From the NCBI GenBank assembly GCA_030374805.1, contig JARGSG010000035.1, forward strand, positions 372,001-436,000: DNA of 64,000 nt, written 5' to 3'. The stretch is from Gracilaria gracilis (taxonomy: Eukaryota; Rhodophyta; Florideophyceae; Gracilariales; Gracilariaceae). The notes under the pieces are model-generated. The model saw only the letters and a program-made list of their open reading frames with translations. It had not been told where the DNA came from and did not search any database. Position numbers and translations under genes: made by a program. This document shows, piece after piece, positions 44,671 through 54,894 of the stretch (the first letter of the stretch is position 1; every line of letters starts with the position of its first letter).

Positions 44671-45184
44671 GGCCGAAACAGATATATGGAATCCGAAAGA
44701 CTGTAGCCGCAGGGTGCAGATCAGGTTACAGTTATTTCCTGTTTGTGTTTATATATAACCTCATCACAACAACAACCAGTCTTTTCACCATAAGTTCAAG
44801 CTCAAAAGGCAAGCTAGTAGATACGAAGGTAGGTGCAGATTGTCGTCTTGTGCCTTCGAGTTTGCATCACAGGCTTGTCATGCGCGCATTCCCGCCATTT
44901 GAATAACAATTTTAAATTGGTTTCCGCAATGCTACGCTTGTAATGCATTTGCAGACAAGCGGCAAGATTTTCCACACTCGTCGCGCTGTGAGGTTGACGA
45001 CATTCTCCTTCACAGATCTGCAGAACAAGATTCTTTCTCATGTCGCCTGCGAGTGAGAATGGAGATGTCTGAGCCTCGTTGATTTTCAATGAAACAACCA
45101 GCTACCCAATCCGAAAAACGACCGTGCGTTTTTGACGATACATCTCGTGCTAGTGCACTAGGGAGCGTTTAGCCTGTTCAATCA
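44671..45184. promoter_or_regulatory. Divergent intergenic region
   Basis: Between the starts of the BRCT gene and the twin CX9C gene; presumably both promoters. A 91-codon minus-strand frame (44,814-45,089) resembles nothing and is treated as chance. Confidence 0.4.
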
Positions 45185-45643
45185 TTGGTGCACTCGGTTC
45201 GAAGTATGCAATCTTGTGATGCGATGGACCATGACGCGAAGCCTACTAAAGAAGAAAGTCCATCACAAACCTTGCAAACTTCTGAGCAGGGAAAACAAAG
45301 GGTTCCCGTAAGCTGTACAAAAGCTTTTGACAGTGTCTACTTCTGCTATTCGCCGTTTCATCAAGCCCGTCAGATGTACATTTCGGGCGAGCTAGACGAT
45401 TGTAGGGGCCGACTCAAAAGATTTCGCATGTGTGTAATGTCCCGCTTCAGAGCTCAGAGTGAATCAGAGGCCATCTATGAGGAAGAAGAGAACAATGAAA
45501 AGAAGCGAAACGGAATGGAGAATGTCAAACCGGTTTGGGAATTTCGAGAAGAGTACCTCGAGAACGTCGCCCGAGCAGAACGAGAAGAGAGACGAAAGCA
45601 AGAAGAGGGCCAAACTGAAGATCAAACTGAATGGTGGCTTTAG
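45185..45643 (+). CDS. Twin CX9C protein, Emi1/C22orf39-like (DUF3128)
   Basis: 152 codons starting MVHSVRSMQSCDAMDHDAKP. Residues about 43-90 carry two CX9C motifs (CTKAFDSVYFC and CRGRLKRFRMC) joined by FHQARQMYISGELDD, matching the DUF3128 pattern FD-x-x-x-YCY...GxLxDC...FxxC of yeast Emi1 and human C22orf39. CX9C proteins usually form two disulfides and are often imported by the Mia40 relay into the mitochondrial intermembrane space. The C-terminal 60 residues are Glu/Lys/Arg-rich and helical (EYLENVARAEREERRKQEEG). Confidence 0.82.
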   Translation: MVHSVRSMQSCDAMDHDAKPTKEESPSQTLQTSEQGKQRVPVSCTKAFDSVYFCYSPFHQARQMYISGELDDCRGRLKRFRMCVMSRFRAQSESEAIYEEEENNEKKRNGMENVKPVWEFREEYLENVARAEREERRKQEEGQTEDQTEWWL

Positions 45644-45683
45644 GAGTGTACAGGGGTCCGGGAGTGCGTTCTAGCGTTTGCGT

Positions 45684-45920
45684 TTAACTGGAGTTAAGTC
45701 CACACCTTTTCCTTAACACCCGACTTCCACCATGCAAAGTATCCATTTCTCTCACGGTTTGACGAATCTGTTGTTGATCTGCGGAAATTACCACGTACTC
45801 TGCACTTCTTGCGATACAAGAACTTCTACTGAGAATCACATGGTCGTTTTTGTTTAGGCTAAAGTGGCCCTTGGACTGGGGCAGAATCACGGCGGTTGGA
45901 AGACCCGGGCAGTTATACAT
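45684..45920 (-). CDS. Small unrecognised ORF
   Basis: 78 codons starting MYNCPGLPTAVILPQSKGHF. The amino-acid mix is protein-like (mixed hydrophobic and polar, e.g. DHVILSRSSCIARSAEYVVI), but no domain was recognised and there is no matching upstream exon. It may be a small gene or the last exon of one. Confidence 0.25.
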   Translation of the reverse strand: MYNCPGLPTAVILPQSKGHFSLNKNDHVILSRSSCIARSAEYVVISADQQQIRQTVREMDTLHGGSRVLRKRCGLNSS

Positions 45921-46302
45921 TTTGCAAAGAGTTGTTTAACCCACATGTGGAGGTCAACATTTCTATGGCGACGGAAGAGGATCTGTCAAGGGAAACCCAA
46001 TTCATGTTGGTGTCTGTCAAGTCCGAAGCGTTGATACCGCTACGAAGGAACAAGAAGGCTGCTCCGAAGCAGGATGTGATAATAACATGTTGTCATGCTA
46101 ATACTTTTATCAGAATAGGTAAACGTAACAATATTTCTTTGCCTTGTCATTTGTAGTGCAACTCGAACCAGCCCAAAATGAATATAAAGGTGTTGTTCCT
46201 TCACAACGTGAGCAACGAAGACGTACGTAAACGAGCTCCAAAACTTTAAAGGCTGGTCTTGATGAATCAGAAGGTGATTGGATCCTCGTGATCATGAGAA
46301 TA
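45921..46302. other. Intergenic region downstream of the sigma gene
   Basis: No supported gene; it should include the 3' UTR of the sigma gene. Confidence 0.4.
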
Positions 46303-47856
46303 TCACTTTTCGTAGACGTACTCACGTAATACGGCATTGCGAGTAGGATGTCTCAGCTTTCTCAGAGCCTTGGCTTCGATCTGACGAATCCTTTCACGAG
46401 TGACTGCAAAAATACTACCAATTTCCTCTAGAGTCTTCATTTTGCCGTCATCAAAACCATACCTCATACGAACAACATCACGTTCTCTAGGGCTGAGAGT
46501 GTTCAGCACGTTCTCAAGATCTTCTCGAAGAAGTGACTTCATTATTGCGTCTTCCGGTGAATCACCGGACCACTCAATGAAGGAACCCAACGTCGCAGAT
46601 GAATCCCTGATCTCTCTGCCAATAGGAGTCTCTAGGCTCAGTGTTGTTCGACTAGATTTGGTGAGAAAACGTAGCTTCTCAAGACTCATCTGCATGCGTT
46701 CTGCGATCTCGAACTCCGTGGGGGGTCGGCTGAGTTCGATAACTAGCTGCTTGGATGTCTTTCTGATTGCGGCGATGGTATCGTTCACATGAACCGGAAG
46801 GCGGATGGGTCTTGAATGGTCAGCTATTGCGCGAGTAATCGCCTGTCGAATCCACCAGGTAGCGTAGGTCGAAAACTTGAACCCTTTATTGCCGTCAAAC
46901 TTTTCGGCGCCACGAATGAGTCCAATGCTGCCCTCCTGGATGAGATCTTGGAAAGTAAGGCCACGATTGAGGTATCTCTTTGCAATTGAAACCACAAGAC
47001 GCAAGTTTGCGGCCACCATATGTTCTCTTGCACGGAGACCAGATCTCAGAGCGTTTCGAAGAGTGACCGGATCAGTAGAAGCAGCTTTTGCCCATTCATC
47101 AATTGTTGGATGACGATCGTACGTAGCTTTGAATCGAGCACTGACTCGCTCCAAAGTAAGGAGCCTGGCAATTTGACGAGCGAGGGTGATTTCCTTATCA
47201 GCGTCCAACAACTTGACCTCGCCAATTTCCTTTAGGTACGACCGGACTGAGTCATTTCCAGAATTATCCTTGCTTGCGGCAAAGACAGCGTTGTTTGTGG
47301 CTCGCACCGCGCCGGCGGTTGTAGCGGTGTAGCCAGAAGCGAGTTGATCATCAACTGCGGATCTCTTGCGCGAAGCTGCACCCTTCTTGCGCCTCGAAGT
47401 GCGGGTTTGCTTAGGTCGGATGACAGGCACTTCCTTACTGGTGGCGAGATAATCCTCCCGCACGAGATCGCCCTCACGGGCTGCTTCCAACACCTGAAGA
47501 TTGCACTCATCGCCATTGCGTTTGAGAAAGCCGCGTTGCGGATCGGCCGGCAACGGCTCTGTCTCTGAGAAGGCGACGGCAGGTGCCGGAGCTACGGGCG
47601 GGGCTGCCGGCAGAGGCGGAGAGATGGGCACGTGAACGGCGGCACGTTTAGCGGCAGCAGCTGCAGCGACGGCAGCGACGGTGGAGACGGTGGAGCGGGT
47701 GGTTCGAGGCACGGCATCCGGCGACACCAAAGGAGGCGCAGTGCTAACGCGCGAGGGCGGCGCAGTTGGCGGCGCCCGGATCATATGCATGGGGCAACGG
47801 CGGGGACGCGCATCGCGCGTAGCGCGCGGAAGCGGCGGGCCGGATACAAAAGCCAT
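46303..47856 (-). CDS. Plastid RNA polymerase sigma-70 factor, nuclear encoded
   Basis: 517 codons starting MAFVSGPPLPRATRDARPRR. Residues 1 to about 150 are Ala/Pro/Arg/Ser-rich with almost no acidic residues, as in a transit peptide and linker. Region 1.2 is at 202-241 (DSVRSYLKEIGEVKLL), region 2 at about 276-350 (NLRLVVSIAKRYLNRG, FQDLIQEGSIGLIRG, FSTYATWWIRQAI), region 3 at about 355-430 and region 4 at about 456-511 (LSPRERDVVRMRYG and the VTRERIRQIEAKALRKLRHP helix-turn-helix). This is a group-1-like sigma that would direct the plastid-encoded polymerase to -10/-35 promoters. The frame is open 44 codons further upstream, but ATG at 47,856 begins a typical transit peptide. Intronless. 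Confidence 0.95.
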   Translation of the reverse strand: MAFVSGPPLPRATRDARPRRCPMHMIRAPPTAPPSRVSTAPPLVSPDAVPRTTRSTVSTVAAVAAAAAAKRAAVHVPISPPLPAAPPVAPAPAVAFSETEPLPADPQRGFLKRNGDECNLQVLEAAREGDLVREDYLATSKEVPVIRPKQTRTSRRKKGAASRKRSAVDDQLASGYTATTAGAVRATNNAVFAASKDNSGNDSVRSYLKEIGEVKLLDADKEITLARQIARLLTLERVSARFKATYDRHPTIDEWAKAASTDPVTLRNALRSGLRAREHMVAANLRLVVSIAKRYLNRGLTFQDLIQEGSIGLIRGAEKFDGNKGFKFSTYATWWIRQAITRAIADHSRPIRLPVHVNDTIAAIRKTSKQLVIELSRPPTEFEIAERMQMSLEKLRFLTKSSRTTLSLETPIGREIRDSSATLGSFIEWSGDSPEDAIMKSLLREDLENVLNTLSPRERDVVRMRYGFDDGKMKTLEEIGSIFAVTRERIRQIEAKALRKLRHPTRNAVLREYVYEK

Positions 47857-49723
47857 GGCAACGAGGGGGGACAAACCAAGCAGCAGACTAGAAAGCGATC
47901 GGGGTGAGAACGGCAGTTGGACGGAGATTATCTCTCTGTACTCGCGGCAATGTGATGTTTCCACGTGCCGTTGGGGGTTTGGGGCCAACTTTGAGGGGGG
48001 GGGGGGGGGGGGGGGCTGCGCACGAAACGGCGCGTGGGGAACTCAAAACACACGAAGGACGCACGACCGCGCGGTGACCTCGGCGCCGACGCGCGCAGCG
48101 CGTGTGTGAGCTCGAGCACAAATGGAATAGCTGTCATCTGCGCGGCATCTCCGCACCGGTGCACGTGAGCCGGTGGCGGTTTTCGGCCGCCTCCGCGCAG
48201 ATACGGCGAGTGTAAATTGGCCAAACTTTTAAGCGCTTTTCGGCGCCGCTTAGATATGCGCGGAGGCTTCTCCGGCAGTGTGAACGGAGATCAGCGGCGG
48301 CTGATTGGCCGCCGACCGCGCGCGGCCGCGCGATTGGTGCATGGGCCTGCCCTTACAACGCGTATCTTGGCATGCACCGGGTACGCTACCAACCTCTTGC
48401 ACACAGTCACATTGTGTTGAAAATATTTTGGCTGTACACGTTGCATGCGTGTCAACGGTTGAATTCAAATTGGATCACGCACCATTGAGCTGGTTGCGGC
48501 CGCGCATTGAGCTGGTTGCGGCGGGACAGTCAGCAGAGAGTGCTGGCGTGAAGGTGGGAAAGGCAGGTCAGCAAGTGCGCGAGATTTCCTACGGAGTGTA
48601 GAAACAGGTTGAGCTAAACTGCGGGCACGGCGCGGGCGCGGCGGCGAGCGTCAGTTGCACTACAGGTACTGGAGCATATAGAGTGTGTCACCTGGTAGAT
48701 AGGTGCGACAGCAGATGGAGAGCTGCGGCAAGGCCACGCAATTGGAATGCAAGCAGCGCAGAGCAGGTACGAACGTTGGTTGTCTGTAGATATCTACATT
48801 ATCAGCACGGCTGACAAGCCACACGCACGGCAGTGAATTGGAACGCAGCGCCAGTGAATTGCGGCGGAACACACCACCCTTGTAGTCCGCGCGCCGCACA
48901 CGGCGCAACGGTAAACAACAACACACGCAGCGACGCGCGCGACACGGCAGCGGCGGCGCGTAACGCAAGGCGGCATCAGCCGCCGACGACGACGAGCGTA
49001 GCGCCGCCACGCAAGGCGCGCTGGCAGCGCCCGCTGTAAGCGGCGGCAGTGGCTGCGTCACACGCGTCGCACGCGCTCAAATTTGGGCGCGACGCGGCAG
49101 CGCGTCGGTAGCGTTGCGCGCACGGCGCCCAATCAGCGTGCCGTTTGCATTGGCGCGCCGCGCTCTTCAGCGCCCGACCCGCTGCTGCGCTGCGCGCACC
49201 ACCTCTTCCGCACAACTCTCCCCCTTTCGCCCGCCCCCCCCGCGCCCCCCCCCCCCCCCCCCCTCTCCCCTCCACTTCGTTTGCCCTCCTCGCGCCTCAC
49301 CTTCCCTCTCCCCCGCCGCCCTCTTGTACCCTCTCGTGCCCTCCTTCCTCCCGCCCTTCATCTTCCCCACACCCACCACATCTCGTTCCACCCCGCCCCG
49401 CCCCTCACAACCACTCTAACCCTTACTACCACCACCCGTCCGCCCTCCAGCCTGCAACACACCTCCCTTCCACCCCACTGCCCGCCCACCCCCGCCGCAT
49501 CCTCTCGCTCCACTACGCCCCGCGCCGCCCTCTGCCTCTCCCCCATTTGGTACGGCATCCGCGCCCCCCGCCGCGTCGCGTCGCCGAGCTTACGCCCGCC
49601 TCCCTGCGCCCCACACCGCCACCTCGCTCGCGTCAAGCGTCGCCCTCTCCGTCACCACCCGCGCCGATTTGCGCCCCCCCTTCTAAATTCTCGCCCGTCG
49701 TCACCCGCCCCCCACAACTCATC
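47857..49723. promoter_or_regulatory. Divergent promoter region of the sigma and ELL genes
   Basis: 1.87 kb of GC-rich sequence between two divergent starts. It has a 21-G run (47,995-48,015; C-run in the sense of the sigma gene), a 19-C run (49,245-49,263; sense of ELL), two copies of CATTGAGCTGGTTGCGGC at 22-bp period (48,483-48,522) and a strongly pyrimidine-rich ELL leader (49,200-49,720). Open frames here on both strands are composition-driven. Confidence 0.5.
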
Positions 49724-51235
49724 ATGCCCAACGCGCGTCCGTCCGACATGGCCAACCGGCCCACGTATTTGCCGCCACTTTCACCGTCGGCCAGATCTCA
49801 CCCGCACCATCACACCGACGTCCCCACACTACAGAGCTACCCAGTCAAGCTCTCCGCCGACGTGGTCAATGCTCTGCTCAACGGAGAGGGGGCCTGCATC
49901 GAGTTCACTCACGATGAGCAGGGCAAGATTTATATCCCCAACCGTGAGGATATTACCTTCACCACACGCGCCATCACAGCCGACAACGCCGACACCTCGC
50001 GCGCAGCCCTCTATTCACGGAGAGCCAACAACTTGCGACTGGTTGGACCCATCAATCATGAGATGGAAATCGACCGCTTCCCCAACCAGCGCTCGATTGC
50101 TCCGAAGAAGCGCCCCGTCTCCTCGCGCAACCCCACAAAGCGCGAGGTGAAGACGTCGGACGGCTCGGAGCACGCATCGGCCCCCAAGCCGCGTGCGCGA
50201 AAAGCTACCGAGAAGCGTCCGCGAGCGCCTCCGCGTCAACCGGCTGCGAACGCCACCAACGCCAACAACACGCCCGCCTTCCGGATACCGCGTAGCGTTC
50301 CCGCTCCGCTGGCGCCGTCGTTGCGATCTGCGCCTGCGTCGCCCACGGAGAATGGTCGCCATTCTGCGCCGAAACGCTCTGCCCCCGCCGCTCGCAATTC
50401 GATGGGGTCGCTTGGTGTGCGACGCATCTCACCGCCTTCGAGCACGCAATTGCCGAAGCCGGTGTCACGACAGACGCCCACGAAAGCACGTCAGTCACCG
50501 CACTCGAGTTCGAGAGGGCCTTCGCCCAATGTGCACTCTCCGAGCAGCCCGCGTGTGAGCAGCCGCGCCAAGTTGGACGATCCGGAAGACGTCCGTCGTC
50601 ATTTGGTGCACTCGTTGGCGCTGGGCGATATGACGATGAAGGCTATACGCTGTCGTCATGAGGCGCGCAACATGGACATGGCAAGCCCCGTGCTGGATGG
50701 TGCGCTCGGCGAAGTGGCGGAGAAGACCGGTAGCACATACCGGTTGAAGAAGCGGTCGTGGCGGGAAGTCTACGATGACTATACCGACTACAACGGCACG
50801 GAAAAGAGAATGATGACGCAAAATCGCTTCAAAGTCGGTGGCGTCGACGGCAAGCTGGGCATGGAGGTCATGAATGATGACCTGTTGAACAATGACGTGA
50901 GTGATTTTGTGAAGCTGATAGACAGGTCTGCAGCCGAGTCAAAGGATGTGGAGGACGACGACAAGCTGCGCGAGAACTACGTTAAAGGGTACAAGCTTTA
51001 CTGCGAGCTGGTGGATAGACTCGCCGTTGTCGCGACCAAGTTCCGACGGCTGCAAGACAAGTGGGTAACAAGCGGTGAAACCGGGAAACCGCACGTGAGT
51101 TTGTTGATTCAATCCGCGAACAAGGCACATAGCGAGCGGTTCTTTCGGTTTCACCGCGTTCTGCCAAAGATACATGGATACCTGAAACAGGTTCGACAGG
51201 CAGTAGAAAGGCATGGGCAGCAGTGGGTGGCGTAG
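49724..51235 (+). CDS. ELL: RNA polymerase II elongation factor ELL
   Basis: 503 codons starting MPNARPSDMANRPTYL. Three ELL parts are in order. The N-terminal domain (about 36-120) reads YPVKLSADVVNALLNG, EQGKIYIPN and LRLVGPINHEMEIDR. After a Pro/Ser/Arg-rich linker a winged-helix segment (about 285-375) reads VRRHLVHSLALGDMTMKAI, LGEVAEKTGSTYRLKKRSW and DDYTDYNG, which follows the human ELL pattern of LALKPYKK...YxLK...DWPGYN. The C-terminal occludin/ELL domain (about 410-500) is helical (YVKGYKLYCELVDRLAVVATKF). ELL stimulates elongation by Pol II within the super elongation and little elongation complexes. The frame is open upstream to 49,145 but that part is a C-rich leader. Confidence 0.87.
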   Translation: MPNARPSDMANRPTYLPPLSPSARSHPHHHTDVPTLQSYPVKLSADVVNALLNGEGACIEFTHDEQGKIYIPNREDITFTTRAITADNADTSRAALYSRRANNLRLVGPINHEMEIDRFPNQRSIAPKKRPVSSRNPTKREVKTSDGSEHASAPKPRARKATEKRPRAPPRQPAANATNANNTPAFRIPRSVPAPLAPSLRSAPASPTENGRHSAPKRSAPAARNSMGSLGVRRISPPSSTQLPKPVSRQTPTKARQSPHSSSRGPSPNVHSPSSPRVSSRAKLDDPEDVRRHLVHSLALGDMTMKAIRCRHEARNMDMASPVLDGALGEVAEKTGSTYRLKKRSWREVYDDYTDYNGTEKRMMTQNRFKVGGVDGKLGMEVMNDDLLNNDVSDFVKLIDRSAAESKDVEDDDKLRENYVKGYKLYCELVDRLAVVATKFRRLQDKWVTSGETGKPHVSLLIQSANKAHSERFFRFHRVLPKIHGYLKQVRQAVERHGQQWVA

Positions 51236-53081
51236 CTATGTTGGTAGCTGATCTGATGAAAGGCGGCTGCGTGCGTTCGTGTTTAAAGGGTCTAATTCTT
51301 TTCTTTCATTGGTGTAGGGGGAAGTGTATGTGTTCAACCAGCTGGTTGTGGGAACGTTTGTGGTGGAACACTTGTGTTGAGGGGTGAGGAAGAAGAGTGT
51401 TGGACGGCTTTGAAAGCGTGGTTGCCTTGTTTTTGAAGGCATACTTAGTAGTAGTTTTGTTTGACTGAAGAAAGAACGTTAACATTGAACTTCTTGAAGT
51501 GTTTGTTGCCGGAGGGACGAATGATAGTGTGCTATGACGAGATTTCGTGTCGGTCCGAAATTCAGATGTGCGTCCGCGGGGCGGCATCCATGGATGCGCC
51601 ACATGAATTCGACTTGTGTATTTGCCCTTCGCGGAGATACAGTGGTACAGTGTACAATATGTGTATCTATATCACGGCGGTGATGGTATCTCACGATGTG
51701 AGCAAATGATGGAGTACAGTGTCGTTTGCTGATTTGCTTTCGGCAGGGTTGGCACTACAGTATCACGATCACCGTGATGGTGGGTGTTGGTATGCAATGA
51801 AGATAGGCATAGGCATGTGTATGAAGCACGTCTTGGGAAGAGCGAAGAAGTTTATCCTCGGCGCAACATGGATGCATCTGTATCTAGTAGAGAGGTGACA
51901 GGATTGGGTGTGCGTTTGCATCGATATGTGCAGTAAGCAATTGGAAGGTTGAGCGTGTTTTAAATGTGAAGGGGAAACGTTAACTAGCTCTACAGTATAC
52001 GCTCTAATTGTGGAGTTTGTGATCTACTTGGTTTTCGCCATAGACCGAGAGGGAGGGGTGCAAATTATGCAGCCGATTCTGGAATGGACGACGGAAGGCG
52101 TGAGACGGGAATGGCCTCAGGTGTGAGGTGAATTGAACACAATGAATGCGTAGAAAGCAATGAATGTGTAATGCAAAGTACTACTACACGGGGCGACTCC
52201 GGGGGAGGGTTGCGGTGAGTGAAGTCATTTGAGCGGTGGAGTGGAAGACCTGGCAACGTGATGGTTGGTTGTGCGGTGATTGTGATTGGATGTTGGACGG
52301 CGGACAGCAAAGAACGGCTTGATTCCGTTTGTGCCAGCTCAACACATTGCTTGAGTTATATAACCTTTAAGGGCTCATCACACGTCTTGGTGCAAGACGC
52401 AGCAACTTGGAAACACAAGATAAGGTTAGAGCATGAAGCGTACTAACGACATTGCGCGGCAGTGGAGGTGGGCGGGCGCTGTTGCTGTACGAGTGACGTC
52501 AGAAGGAGCTCGATATGACGGGGAGGGGGGCGTATCGATCGATAGCAGGCGTAATAGATACCTTCGTAGATAACTTTACATTCTGCTGCCATCGAACGGT
52601 CCCCCCCGCGCCAGTGCAACGACAACCGAAACGCGTTGGTCACGACAACGCACGCAAGCTGTACAGCACGTACACGTGCACGGCTCTCATTGGCGCTTGC
52701 AACAAGTTAGGCGCGCGCGCGCACCAGCGCGCCGAGCACGCGCGCCAAAGGTGTCTCTAAAGGTTTCGTAGATATCTACACAGTATGAACGACACGCGCG
52801 CACACTCGTATCGCGTTGGCGTGAGCGTTCGCCGTCGGCACATTAACTTTTATCTATCCAGCCATACCGTTGGTATATATATCTAACTTGTAAGTAGCGA
52901 GTCGCTCCACACTGTGGAGTCCACAGCGCTCGCGCCCGTTTGTTCACTGCAGCGCAGTTCGCCTTTTTAGCGTCTGCTGTTTGTTTCGTGCACGCGCGTG
53001 TGCTCGTGTTTGGCGGCGCGTTCTTGGCAGCGCCGCTTCTCAAAAGGTGCCATGTAATCGTCTACGCTTGCTTGTTCCAAC
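51236..53081. other. Intergenic region
   Basis: About 1.85 kb with no supported gene. Presumably ELL 3' UTR and the transporter promoter. Contains GCGCGCGCGC near 52,711 and a CCATACCGTTGGTAT near-palindrome at about 52,862, whose first half recurs near 58,735. Confidence 0.45.
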
Positions 53082-54749
53082 ATGCCCGCTCAAATGCGAC
53101 GCTCGGCTTCGGCTCCTTCCCTCAGTAACGTTCCTCTCCCCCGCGCTCAGCTGCGTCGACTTGTTGCCGCAGCCCGTCGTTTTCTCTCGCGCCCTCATAC
53201 CAACCGCCAATCGCACCCGTCACAACCATCTCACCCGTCACAACCATCTCACCCGTCACAACCATCTCACCGCACTACTACACCTACTCCAACTGCCTCC
53301 GTCTCCACCCCGCTATCCAACTCTTACCACCAATTCAGCGAACAAAAGTTCAACCCCATCGAGCAATACCCCCTGCGCTACGCCCGTCGAAACCTCACCC
53401 TCACCTTTCTGCAGATCGATATGCATGGCGTATCCCAGATGCGCACCCTAACCAGACAGCAAATTCTCGCCCAAGTGCGACTGGCAGCCGATTTTCCGGA
53501 CGCTACTACCCAGCGTTCGCAGGCGTTTATGGAATTGCGCACCACCCAATTTGCCCAAACTGGCGTCGAGCATGATTTCACCAAACAGCCACGCGCCAGA
53601 GCTCGTCGAGTGCGCCCGGCTGCACGACTCTCCGAAGCCTCAACTCGCGATTTTCTGCCGCCTGTCAGAAAGCGTGGCGGAGGCAACCGACTCACCATAC
53701 GAGACATGCGTCAAATGGATCCTGAGTTTCCCGCAAACCCCGCCATTTGGATTCGCGAAGATGCCATCGTCGTCAGTCTAGAATCGGTGCGTGCCATCAT
53801 CCTTCATGACAAGATCTTTGTATTTGACCCGGATAACGACCTTATGCAGAACCCGATGTGGTATATAAGGAAATGTATCGATAGCAATGAGAATGTGTTT
53901 CTTCCGTTTGAGTTCAGGGCGTTGGAGGGAATTTTGTTGAATACATGTGCAGTGCTTGAACGCGAGTTTTCTGCCATTGAACCTCAACTGCGCCAGACCA
54001 TTGGCACTCTGCCTACACGCGTTACCAATGAGGTGTTGGAGATGTTGCGTCATCTAGAGCAACGTCTCAATCATTACCATTCAAGGGCGAAAAAAGTGCA
54101 GCAAGCCTTACAAGCCGTTTTGGACGACGATGAGGACATGGCTGACATGTATCTCACTGAGAAGTACAAGAACCGCGCGCTTGGGAGAAACCCCCTTGAC
54201 CATGACGAAGCAGAGATGCTGCTTGAAACTTACTTGCAAACAGTAGACGACGTAACTTCCAAGAGCGAGGTGCTGAATCGAGCCATTGACCATACTGAGC
54301 ATCTTATCGAAATTCATCTCGATACTATGCAGAATCGTCTTTTGTTGGTGGATTTGATTATCACTGCCATCACCACTACGATTTCATTTGGGAGTTTGGT
54401 CACTGCCATTTTTGGAATGAATTTGCCGTTGCCACAGCAGGTAACAAGTCTACCAAGTAGCCAATTCTACTTTTACGGATGTGTGTTTGTGATGGTTGCC
54501 GTTATGGGTGTCGGTTTGGCATTTTTGATGAGATGGTGTCGACAACAAGGTATATATCGAGGAAGGGTACCTAGTCGTAAGAGACTCAAGAACCGCAGAC
54601 AGAAAGGTGTCCTCGCTCACATGAACGAGACAGTGCGACGACAAGCGGAAGAGGTTCTCGCAAAGCCACGGCCGTCGCTGTATAGAACCCGATTTCCCTG
54701 GGAGGATGAAGCAGAGAACCTGACGGTGAGAGACGGGCACTTGGTTTAG
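53082..54749 (+). CDS. CorA/MRS2-type magnesium transporter
   Basis: 555 codons starting MPAQMRRSASAPSLSNVPLP. The first about 110 residues look like a targeting or disordered extension with an HPSQPS repeat. The long soluble part has helices typical of the CorA funnel (EVLEMLRHLEQRLNHYHSRAKKVQQALQAVLDDDEDMADMYLTEK; EMLLETYLQTVDDV). Two transmembrane segments (about 420-443 and 463-485) flank the signature FGMNLPLP at residue 445, whose GMN motif forms the pore entrance. The YLTEK sequence before the membrane is characteristic of the eukaryotic MRS2/MGT branch. It is likely a homopentameric Mg2+ channel of mitochondria, plastid or vacuole; the location is not certain. The C-terminal tail is basic. 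Confidence 0.92.
   Translation: MPAQMRRSASAPSLSNVPLPRAQLRRLVAAARRFLSRPHTNRQSHPSQPSHPSQPSHPSQPSHRTTTPTPTASVSTPLSNSYHQFSEQKFNPIEQYPLRYARRNLTLTFLQIDMHGVSQMRTLTRQQILAQVRLAADFPDATTQRSQAFMELRTTQFAQTGVEHDFTKQPRARARRVRPAARLSEASTRDFLPPVRKRGGGNRLTIRDMRQMDPEFPANPAIWIREDAIVVSLESVRAIILHDKIFVFDPDNDLMQNPMWYIRKCIDSNENVFLPFEFRALEGILLNTCAVLEREFSAIEPQLRQTIGTLPTRVTNEVLEMLRHLEQRLNHYHSRAKKVQQALQAVLDDDEDMADMYLTEKYKNRALGRNPLDHDEAEMLLETYLQTVDDVTSKSEVLNRAIDHTEHLIEIHLDTMQNRLLLVDLIITAITTTISFGSLVTAIFGMNLPLPQQVTSLPSSQFYFYGCVFVMVAVMGVGLAFLMRWCRQQGIYRGRVPSRKRLKNRRQKGVLAHMNETVRRQAEEVLAKPRPSLYRTRFPWEDEAENLTVRDGHLV
53214..53267 (+). repeat. Three tandem 18-bp units in the transporter gene
   Basis: Exact copies of CACCCGTCACAACCATCT, coding for HPSQPS units in the N-terminal extension. 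Confidence 0.95.
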
Positions 54750-54894
54750 ATACAGTAATAGATACTCTAGATGCAAACTTTAGCTCGCTTTATTATTTTT
54801 ACTAGACATAGATGTTAAACTATATCATACCTGTTCCGTGAGAGAAAGTTTGATGGATGATCCTCAACCTACGGTCTGTGGCTTGTCAGCGTCG

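Noticed and set aside
47632-49061. Several frames on both strands in the sigma/ELL divergent region
   Set aside because: Composition-driven, conflicting with each other and with the sigma gene; no domains.
49145-49723. N-terminal extension of the ELL frame, 193 codons
   Set aside because: Pro/Ser/Arg translation of a C-rich leader with a 19-C run; homology begins after 49,724.
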